A stretch of 25,294 bases of DNA from Burkholderiales bacterium. GTDB lineage: Bacteria > Pseudomonadota > Gammaproteobacteria > Burkholderiales > Burkholderiaceae. The notes under the pieces were generated by a model, which saw only the letters and a program-made list of their open reading frames with translations, had not been told where the DNA came from and did no database searches. This document shows positions 18,763 through 25,294 of this stretch, piece after piece. The stretch is taken from NCBI GenBank assembly GCA_947371645.1, contig CANBQJ010000032.1:1-25294 (forward strand). The letters are read 5' to 3'. The translations under genes were made by a program, and so were the position numbers. The stretch's first letter is position 1. Each line of letters opens with the position of its first letter.

Positions 18763-19127
18763 GGCATCACCAGGGTGGAGACCACCTTGAGCAGCTGGGG
18801 CGGTTGGAAGGGCTTGACGATCCAGGCCTTGGCGCCAGCAGCCTTGCCGCGCTCCTTCTTGTCGTCACCCGACTCGGTGGTCAGCATCACCACCGGGGTG
18901 TACTTGTAGGACGGGTTCTGCTTCATGGTCTGCACGAAGGTGAAGCCGTCCATGTTGGGCATGTTCACGTCGCTGATCACCAGGTGGTATTTGCGGCCGT
19001 CGAGCTTGCTCAGCGCGACCTTGCCGTCTTCGGCTTCCACCACGTCGTAGCCTTCACCCGTGAGGGCGATGCGCACGGCCGTGCGCAGGGACGAAGAGTC
19101 GTCAACAACCAGGATGGTCTTGGGCAT
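18759..19127 (-). CDS. cheY: CheY-type single-domain response regulator
   Basis: A 122-residue receiver domain with no output domain. Acidic pocket Asp-9 and Asp-10, phospho-acceptor Asp-53 in SDVNMPNMDG, Thr-83/Thr-84 in MLTTES and Lys-105 in IVKPF are all in place. The aromatic switch position (Tyr-106 in E. coli CheY) is Trp-102. It lies between the first receptor gene and the STAS gene; GGAG is found 8 nt before the ATG. It is the expected CheA target, but whether it acts on flagellar motors, pili or as a phosphate sink cannot be told from sequence. Confidence 0.93.
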   Translation of the reverse strand: MPKTILVVDDSSSLRTAVRIALTGEGYDVVEAEDGKVALSKLDGRKYHLVISDVNMPNMDGFTFVQTMKQNPSYKYTPVVMLTTESGDDKKERGKAAGAKAWIVKPFQPPQLLKVVSTLVMP

Positions 19128-19142
19128 GAAAATGCTCCGGTT

Positions 19143-20318
19143 TCAGAAGAAAGTGGTGTCTTGCTCGACCACCTGTGACGTGGAGGCGAGCGTGGGTTCG
19201 GGAACGGGGCGGCCTTCGTGCACGGCCAGCTCTTCTGCGGTGGTGTAGGTGGTCTTGAGCTGAGACAGCCAGGCCTGTGGCGCCAGCTGGGCGTCCGCGT
19301 CGGCGTCGGTGCCACTGGCGCTGTGGGCGGCGCTCAGGCAGCTCAGCAGGCGGCTCTGGTCGGCGCTGGCGTGTTGCAGCATCTGGCTGACGCGGTCCTG
19401 GGACTGCACCGCCACCAGCACCTGGTCGATCTCGGCGCGCACGGCCTGGCTTTCGTGCCGCAGGGCCTCGGCGTCCTGCACCACGCCATCGGCCGTGTCC
19501 CGGATGCGGGCGACCACGCCTTCGATCGTGTTGCCGGCCCGGTCCATCATGGCGGTGTCCTGCTTGGTGAAGCTGTCGATGCTCTGGCTGGCCCGGTGGA
19601 TGGCCTGGTTGACCTGGTCGATCATCTGCACGATGCGCTCGCCCGTTCGGGCCGATTCGGTCGACAGGTGGCGCACCTCTTTGGCCACGACGGCAAAGCC
19701 CTTGCCCTGCTCGCCGGCCCGCGCGGCTTCGATGGCGGCGTTGAGCGACAGCAGGTTGGTCTGGCGGGCGATGGCGCCCACGTCCACGGCCATGGCCTGC
19801 AGCTGGCCGACGAACTCGGTGATGGACTTGACCTCGCCGTTGAGCTCGGCGCGGATGCCCAGCGAGTCGCGCAGTTCCTGCATCAGGGTGGTGAGCTGCT
19901 GCTGGGCATCGGTCAGCGCCACCAGCAGGTTCTGGCCGTTGTGCTCGTGCTGGGGCGAGAGGGTGCCGTGCAGGCGCTGGGACATGCCCGCAAAGCGGGC
20001 GGTGAGGGCGTCCATCGCCACGGTCATGTGGCGGCTGGCGGTGTCCACCTGGCGAGCCCAGATGGGCAACACGCTGGCCATCAAGGTGTGCAGGCTGCTG
20101 TGCTCTCGGGTGGTGGGCTCGGAGGCCCGGGTGGTTTGGAGGCGGCTCAGCGTCCAGTCGAGCAGCGCCAACAGCGCCACCAGGGCCGGGGCGATGTAGC
20201 CGCTCTGTTCGGGGAACTGACCCGCCAGGACCACGCCCACGCAGCCCAGCACGGCGCCTGGGGCGATCCGTCCCAGCCGGGTGCGGCCATGTGCAGCCTC
20301 TTTGGGCGCCAACTTCAT
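19143..20318 (-). CDS. Small membrane-anchored methyl-accepting protein without a sensor domain
   Basis: A 391-residue receptor-like protein and first gene of the operon. Two hydrophobic segments (about 19-34 and 41-55) are separated by only a few residues, so there is no periplasmic sensor domain, and no HAMP is evident. The cytoplasmic part carries the receptor tip [26 protein letters not shown], flanked by helices without clear kinship to the standard length classes. The C-terminus is EQDTTFF, which does not match the CheR-docking pattern. The start at 20318 ([10 protein letters not shown]) is preferred to a TTG at 20339 because AGGAG sits 7 nt before it. It precedes cheY by 15 nt. It may sense a cytoplasmic or membrane state, or act as a scaffold; this is inference. 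Confidence 0.88.
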   Translation of the reverse strand: MKLAPKEAAHGRTRLGRIAPGAVLGCVGVVLAGQFPEQSGYIAPALVALLALLDWTLSRLQTTRASEPTTREHSSLHTLMASVLPIWARQVDTASRHMTVAMDALTARFAGMSQRLHGTLSPQHEHNGQNLLVALTDAQQQLTTLMQELRDSLGIRAELNGEVKSITEFVGQLQAMAVDVGAIARQTNLLSLNAAIEAARAGEQGKGFAVVAKEVRHLSTESARTGERIVQMIDQVNQAIHRASQSIDSFTKQDTAMMDRAGNTIEGVVARIRDTADGVVQDAEALRHESQAVRAEIDQVLVAVQSQDRVSQMLQHASADQSRLLSCLSAAHSASGTDADADAQLAPQAWLSQLKTTYTTAEELAVHEGRPVPEPTLASTSQVVEQDTTFF

Positions 20319-20806
20319 GCGATTGCTCCTGCAAGCCAAACAGATGGGAGATCCGAGGAAGCCTCGTGGATCCTGTCGTCGTTTTCGGCCGGCTGGGCGG
20401 TGAGTTGGGGGCAGGCGGGGCCAGAAGGGGGAGATATGTCACGCACATGCCGTTTCACTGCGGCCATCGGGCAGTCTTAGGGTGGCGATGCGGCGTCCGA
20501 GTGGGCAGCTTGCCCGCCTCCAACCCCCTCCTGGCCGCGGGTGAATTCACCCAAAGGCCCTGATTCACAAGGCGATTTTGCTTATTCAGAACATCTGACT
20601 TGTCAATTAGGCAGATGATGATTTGCGCGCCAAATACCCCCTGAGCCGATGTTTTGGGGGCCTGCCTGCGACAAAACCCCAGCCATGTTGACTTTCGTAT
20701 CTGTCAACAATGGGCTCGTCTAAGGCAACTTGGTGAAAGCGCTTCAGCCCGTCCGGGATACCGGGGAACGTTGGGTGGCTTCTGCCGCCCCCGTCTCGCA
20801 GTACCC
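20319..20806. promoter_or_regulatory. Divergent control region between chemotaxis operon and peptide synthetase
   Basis: A 488-bp region without a convincing gene. It must contain start signals for the chemotaxis operon (minus) and the synthetase (plus). The stretch from about 20560 to 20720 is visibly richer in A and T than its surroundings. I looked for flagellar sigma28 boxes upstream of the operon and did not find a convincing pair. GGGCAGCTTGCCC (20502-20514) is a near-palindrome of low significance. Confidence 0.5.
20686..20709. promoter_or_regulatory. Inverted repeat TGTTGAC-N10-GTCAACA, candidate operator
   Basis: Two perfect 7-bp arms (20686-20692 and 20703-20709) flank a 10-nt centre, in the AT-rich part of the intergenic region, about 97 bp before the synthetase ATG. 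The geometry suits a dimeric regulator. The left arm also contains TTGAC, which could be a -35 element. Function is inferred. Confidence 0.5.
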
Positions 20807-23800
20807 ATGAACGATCTGGTCACGTCCTCACAGCTGAAACCGCAACACCCCTCGGCACGCCTGCTGCCGATGTCCATGGTGCAGTCGGTGATCTGGTTCG
20901 ACCAGATGCTTCAGCCCGATTGGCCCTGCTACCAGATCGGCCTGTGTGGCGACATCCACGGCGCGCTGGACGTGGCGTTGCTGCACCGCGCCTTGCAGCA
21001 CACCACCCGTCAGCACGATGGCCTGCGACTGGCGCCCGCCCACAGCCTGCGCGACGGTGCCCATGCCGCAGACCGCCCCAGCCTGGTCTTGCTGGACGAG
21101 GCCCAGCCCGGCTGGCGCTTTGTGGACCTGTGCGAGGGCAGTGGGCCCAAGCTGGGTGACCCCCGCCAGGCCGCGCTGGACCTGGTGCAGCGCCACTTCA
21201 TGGACCCCATGCCCCTGCTGGCCGAAGTCCCACCCTGGGACATGCTGGTGGTGCGCTACGCGCCCGACCGCCACCTCTGGCTGCACCGCTACCACCACCT
21301 GGTCAACGACGGCTATGGCGTGCCGCTGGCCGGCATCTGCGTGGTCGAGGTCTACAACAAATGGCTGGCGGGCGAGCCCGCCGAGTTCGTGCCCGGTCCG
21401 TCTTACCTGGACTACCTGGACGCCGAAGCGGCTTACCTGGCCTCGCCCCGCCATGAGGCCGACCGCCGCTACTGGCGCGAGCGCTTCGCCAGCCTGCCAC
21501 CGGTGCTGTTGCCCGCGCGCTGGGTGGCGGCCACGGGTGAGCGCGCCGGCAGCGGCAAGCAGGTGTGGTCGGTGGCGCGCGCCACCATGGACCGCATCCG
21601 CGCGCTGGCCCAGGCCCAAGGGCTGAGCCCGGCGCACTTCTTCCTGGCCTTGGTCCACGCGCACTTCTCGCGCAGCGACATGGCGGGCGAGGTCGTCATT
21701 GGCGTGCCGGTGCACAACCGCACCAGCCCCAAGTTGCGCCAGACCATCGGCATGTTCGCCTCCATGAACCCGGTGGGCATGACGGTGGACATGGGCCGCA
21801 GCTTCACCCAGCAGATGCGTGGCATGGCCGACGAGATGCGGCGCTGCCTGCGCCACCAGCGCCTGTCCATTGCCGAGATCAACCGCGATGCCAACCTGGC
21901 GGCCACCGGCCGGCGCCAGATGTTCGACATCACCTTCTCGTACGAAGACTTCGAGGCCGACGTGCCGGTGGGCAGCACCCACCCCCGCTACTGGACCATG
22001 CACAACGGCCACGAGCAAACGCCCCTGGCGGTGGCCGTGAAAGACCTGCATGCAGATGCCGACGTGCACGTGGAGCTGGTCTACGCCCGCGCCCACCTGC
22101 AAGACAGCGAGGTGCTGCGCCTGGCCCAGGCCCTGGACACCGCCTGCCTGGCCGCGCTGGCCGCCCCCGATCTGCCCATTGCGCACTTGCCGACCGTGTC
22201 TGACGCAGAAGCGCAGTCCTTGCTGCACACCTTCAACGACACCGCCACACCCTTTGACGACCAGGCCACCCTGGACGGGCTGATCGCCGATCAGGCGGCG
22301 CGTCACCCGGGCCACACGGCGCTGGTCTTCGAAGGCCGGGCGCTCAGCTATGGCGAGCTGGACGCCCGCGCCACGCGCCTGTCGCAGCAACTGCGTCAAC
22401 GCGGCGTGCAAGGCGATGAGCTGGTCGCCGTGGCCATGGACCGCAGCATCGCGCTGGTGGTGGCCCTGCTGGCCATCCACAAGGCCGGTGCCGCCTACGT
22501 GCCCCTGGACGTGGCCCACCCGCCGGCCCGCCTGCGCGAGCTGATTGATGATGTGGCGCCCCGCGCTGTCCTCACCCTGGCGGTGCACCGCGGTGTCTTG
22601 CCCGATGGGGTCGGCGGCCTGATGGTGCTCGATGCCGACGGCCATGTCGACCTGGGCGATGCCGGTGAGCACGCGGCCGGGCCTGCGGTGCCCGCCAAGC
22701 CCACCAGCCTGGCCTATGTGCTGTTCACCTCCGGTTCCACCGGCCGACCCAAGGGCGTGATGAACGAGCACCGCGCCGTGGTCAACCGCCTGCAGTGGAT
22801 GCAGAAGGCCTACCCGCTCACGCCAGCTGACCGCGTGCTGCAAAAGACGCCGTACACCTTCGACGTCTCGGTGTGGGAGTTCTACTGGCCACTGATGAAC
22901 GGTGCCACCCTGGTGCTGGCCCGGCCTGACGGCCACCGAGACCCGGCCTACCTGGGCCAGCTGATCGATGAAGCCGGCATCACCGTGCTGCACTTCGTGC
23001 CGTCCATGCTGCAGGCCTATCTGGCGCAGGCCCGCGCGGGCAGTGGCCACAGCCTGCGCCATGTGGTGTGCAGCGGCGAAGAACTGCACTGGGCCCTGGC
23101 CCAGCAGGCGCGCACGCGCTGGCCGCAAGCCGGCCTGCACAACCTCTACGGCCCCACCGAAGCCGCCATCGACGTCACCGCCTGGACCTGCGTTGACGAG
23201 ACCACCGCCTGGCGTGCACGCCTGCCCCGCGTCCCCATCGGTCGCCCCATCGACAACGTCTGCATCCGCATCCTCGATGCGCAGGGCCGCCTCTCGCCCA
23301 TCGGCGTGGCCGGTGAAGTCCACATCGGTGGCGTGGGCGTGGCCCGTGGCTACCTGAACCAGCCCGAGCTCACGGCCGAGCGTTTTGTGCACGACCCATT
23401 TGCCGAGGCCGATGCCAGCGCGCGCCTGTACAAGACGGGCGACCTGGGCCGCTGGCGCGAAGACGGCGCCATCGAGTACCTGGGCCGCCTGGACCACCAG
23501 ATCAAGGTGCGCGGGCAGCGCATCGAGCTGGGCGAGATCGAGCACCAACTGCAGGCCCACCCGGCTGTGGACGAAGCGGTGGTGCTGGCCTGGTCGGGCG
23601 GGGATGATGCCGACACTGGCGACGCCGGCGGTGATGCCCGCCTGGTTGCCTATGTGGTGCTTCGCGGCGAGGCCACGCCCACCGTGCGGGGCGTGCTGCG
23701 CAGCTGGCTGGCCAACCGCCTGCCCATGCACATGCTGCCCCACGCCATCGTCGTGATGGCCCAGTGGCCGCTCAACGCCAACGGCAAGCTGGACCGCAAG

Positions 23801-25294
23801 GCCCTGCCCGCACCCACCGATGCCGACCTGGCCCGCCAGCCGTATGAGGCCCCGCAAGGCGAGCTGGAGCAGGCGCTGGCGCAGACCTGGGCCGAGCTGC
23901 TGGGCCTGCAGCAGGTGGGGCGCCACGACCACTTCTTTGACCTGGGCGGCCACTCGCTGCTGGTGCTGCAGATGGCCCAGCGGCTGCAGCCGCTGGGCTG
24001 GACGGTGGGCCTGCGCCAGGTCTTCGAGGCGCCATCGCTGGCCGAGCTGGCGGCGCTGTTGCGCAGCGAGACCGAACAGGCTGGCCATGCCTATGCGGTC
24101 GACCTCGGTGCCCCGCGCATTCCGCCGCAGGCGGATCGCCTCACCCCCGACATGCTGCCCCTGGCCGGCCTGGACCAGGCGGCGCTGGACCACATCCTGC
24201 ACACCCTGCAGCTGCGGCCCGATGAGGTGCAGGACATCTACCCCCTTGCGCCTTTGCAAGAGGGCATGCTCTTTCACCACGCGGGCCAGGACGTGGGCGA
24301 CCCCTATGTGATGCCCATGCTGCTGGCGCTGGACAGCACCGCTCGGCTGCAGGCCTTGCTGGACGCCTTGCACACCGTGGTGGCCCGCCACGATGCCCTG
24401 CGCACCGCCGTGTTGTGGGAAGGACTGCCCCAGCCCATGCAGGTGGTGGTGAGGGCCGCGCAGCCCGATGTCCAGTGGCTGCCGCCCCAGCCCGCAGCCG
24501 ATGCGCTGGCCGCCCTGCAAGCCCGCATGGCCCCCTCGCAGCTGATGATGGACCTGCGCCGTGCCCCGCTGGTGCAGGTGACAGTGGCGCCCAGCTTCCC
24601 TGGCGACGCCGCGCAGCCTGCCTGCCACGTGCTGCTGTGCCTGCACCACCTGGTGGACGACAACCACTCGCTGCAGCAGGTGCGCGCCGAGCTGCGTGCC
24701 TGCGTGCAAGGCCTGGCCGACACGCTGGCCGCGCCCCAGCCTTATCGCCACTTTGTGGCCCGTGCGCTGCAACGCGCCCGGACGGCCGGCGACGAGGCCT
24801 TCTTCACGCAGCAGCTGGCCGGCCTGGACGAGCCCAGCGCACCCTTCGGTTTGATGGACGTGCATGGCGACGGCAGCAGCGTGCGCGACGGCGAGCTCAT
24901 GCTTGGCGCCACGGCCACCCAACAGCTGCTGGCCCAGGCGCGCAGCCATGGCGTCACGCCGGCTGCCGTCTTTCACCTGGCCTGGGGCCTGGTGGTGGCC
25001 CACACCAGCGCCCGCACCGACGTGGTCTTTGGCACCGTGTTCAGCGGCCGCCTGCACGGCGGCCTGGCCGAAGGCGAGGTGGTGGGCGCCTTCATCAACA
25101 CCCTGCCGGTGCGGCTGAACACCGCCGCGGCTTCGGTGGTGCAGCTGCTGCAGCACACGCAAGCGCTGCTGGTCGCCAGCCTGGCGCATGACCACGCGCC
25201 CCTGGCCCTGGCCCAGCGCTGCTCCGGCCTGCCTGCTGGCGTGCCCCTGTTCACCTCGGTGCTCAATGTGCGCCACCAGCAGCAGGCCGATGCC
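20807..25294 (+). CDS. Non-ribosomal peptide synthetase, C-A(Ser)-PCP-C..., cut by right window edge
   Basis: The first 1496 residues are visible and the frame is open at the edge. A condensation domain (about 15-440) has the active motif HHLVNDG at 163-169. The adenylation domain (about 475-1000) has FTSGSTGRPKG, NLYGPTE (779-785), YKTGDLGRW, the GRLDHQIKVRGQRIELGE core and NANGKLDRKALP. Pocket residues D686, V687, W690, H729, V754, S756, L780, I788, D789 and K994 match the serine code DVWHLSLIDK except Val for Leu at one place, so serine is predicted. The carrier protein has DLGGHSLL with attachment Ser-1050. A second condensation domain starts at YPLAPLQEGMLFH (about 1145) and has HHLVDDN at 1280-1286. 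Starting with a condensation domain suggests that an acyl group or an upstream peptide is joined to serine. The ATG at 20807 has no clear ribosome-binding site. Product unknown; acylated siderophore or lipopeptide is a reasonable guess. Confidence 0.95.
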   Translation, partial: MNDLVTSSQLKPQHPSARLLPMSMVQSVIWFDQMLQPDWPCYQIGLCGDIHGALDVALLHRALQHTTRQHDGLRLAPAHSLRDGAHAADRPSLVLLDEAQPGWRFVDLCEGSGPKLGDPRQAALDLVQRHFMDPMPLLAEVPPWDMLVVRYAPDRHLWLHRYHHLVNDGYGVPLAGICVVEVYNKWLAGEPAEFVPGPSYLDYLDAEAAYLASPRHEADRRYWRERFASLPPVLLPARWVAATGERAGSGKQVWSVARATMDRIRALAQAQGLSPAHFFLALVHAHFSRSDMAGEVVIGVPVHNRTSPKLRQTIGMFASMNPVGMTVDMGRSFTQQMRGMADEMRRCLRHQRLSIAEINRDANLAATGRRQMFDITFSYEDFEADVPVGSTHPRYWTMHNGHEQTPLAVAVKDLHADADVHVELVYARAHLQDSEVLRLAQALDTACLAALAAPDLPIAHLPTVSDAEAQSLLHTFNDTATPFDDQATLDGLIADQAARHPGHTALVFEGRALSYGELDARATRLSQQLRQRGVQGDELVAVAMDRSIALVVALLAIHKAGAAYVPLDVAHPPARLRELIDDVAPRAVLTLAVHRGVLPDGVGGLMVLDADGHVDLGDAGEHAAGPAVPAKPTSLAYVLFTSGSTGRPKGVMNEHRAVVNRLQWMQKAYPLTPADRVLQKTPYTFDVSVWEFYWPLMNGATLVLARPDGHRDPAYLGQLIDEAGITVLHFVPSMLQAYLAQARAGSGHSLRHVVCSGEELHWALAQQARTRWPQAGLHNLYGPTEAAIDVTAWTCVDETTAWRARLPRVPIGRPIDNVCIRILDAQGRLSPIGVAGEVHIGGVGVARGYLNQPELTAERFVHDPFAEADASARLYKTGDLGRWREDGAIEYLGRLDHQIKVRGQRIELGEIEHQLQAHPAVDEAVVLAWSGGDDADTGDAGGDARLVAYVVLRGEATPTVRGVLRSWLANRLPMHMLPHAIVVMAQWPLNANGKLDRKALPAPTDADLARQPYEAPQGELEQALAQTWAELLGLQQVGRHDHFFDLGGHSLLVLQMAQRLQPLGWTVGLRQVFEAPSLAELAALLRSETEQAGHAYAVDLGAPRIPPQADRLTPDMLPLAGLDQAALDHILHTLQLRPDEVQDIYPLAPLQEGMLFHHAGQDVGDPYVMPMLLALDSTARLQALLDALHTVVARHDALRTAVLWEGLPQPMQVVVRAAQPDVQWLPPQPAADALAALQARMAPSQLMMDLRRAPLVQVTVAPSFPGDAAQPACHVLLCLHHLVDDNHSLQQVRAELRACVQGLADTLAAPQPYRHFVARALQRARTAGDEAFFTQQLAGLDEPSAPFGLMDVHGDGSSVRDGELMLGATATQQLLAQARSHGVTPAAVFHLAWGLVVAHTSARTDVVFGTVFSGRLHGGLAEGEVVGAFINTLPVRLNTAAASVVQLLQHTQALLVASLAHDHAPLALAQRCSGLPAGVPLFTSVLNVRHQQQADA

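Noticed and set aside
20319..20600. Sigma28 flagellar promoter for the chemotaxis operon
   Set aside because: A GCCGAAAA-like box occurs near 20390 on the minus strand, but the expected TAAA-type -35 is absent at the right distance.
20651..20680. GTTTTGGGG and ACAAAACCCC as a possible hairpin upstream of the synthetase
   Set aside because: The second segment is the direct complement, not the reverse complement, so the arms cannot pair.
20828..25276. Open reading frame of about 1480 codons antisense to the peptide synthetase
   Set aside because: High GC at third positions removes stop codons on the opposite strand. The translation is low-complexity (His, Gln, Gly, Val, Ala rich) with no domain, while the plus strand encodes clear C-A-PCP-C domains.

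Overview
The window is about 25.3 kb of GC-rich, densely coded bacterial chromosome. The gene order htpX-fmt-def, a divergent LysM gene, then dprA, followed by lipB-lipA, together with the protein sequences, points to a betaproteobacterium of the order Burkholderiales (the Leptothrix/Aquabacterium/Ideonella/Comamonadaceae side). That assignment is an inference from gene content; no rRNA gene is present. I see no tRNA, rRNA, CRISPR array, insertion sequence or prophage.

Left part (1-10303), mostly housekeeping. A membrane-anchored PAS-PAS-GGDEF-EAL cyclic-di-GMP enzyme, cut by the left edge, is followed by htpX (membrane metalloprotease), fmt and def (formylation of initiator Met-tRNA and removal of the formyl group), all on the minus strand. 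Divergent from def are a secreted LysM protein ending in a clear Rho-independent terminator, dprA (natural transformation), lipB and lipA (the two steps of lipoate synthesis). A catalase-fold lipoprotein on the minus strand converges on lipA.

Middle part (10497-20318), chemotaxis. A Tar-like receptor on the plus strand converges on an eight-gene minus-strand operon. In transcription order this is: a small receptor with no sensor domain, cheY, a STAS-domain gene, cheA, a full receptor, cheW, cheR and cheB. ATGA start/stop overlaps and gaps of 3-15 nt indicate translational coupling; the one larger gap is 50 nt after cheA. No cheD or cheZ lies in the cluster. CheA carries an extra duplicated module resembling the MshEN cyclic-di-GMP-binding motif. 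The operon receptor ends in a CheR-docking pentapeptide and is one heptad per helix shorter than the neighbouring plus-strand receptor, so the two probably belong to different signalling arrays.

Right part (20319-25294), secondary metabolism. After a 488-bp intergenic region, partly AT-rich and containing a TGTTGAC-N10-GTCAACA dyad, a large non-ribosomal peptide synthetase starts and runs off the right edge. Its visible domain order is C-A-PCP-C. The adenylation pocket reads as a serine code with one conservative change, so the first residue of the product is predicted to be serine, probably N-acylated by the starting condensation domain. This is the most likely place for an undescribed product, but the rest of the cluster is outside the window.
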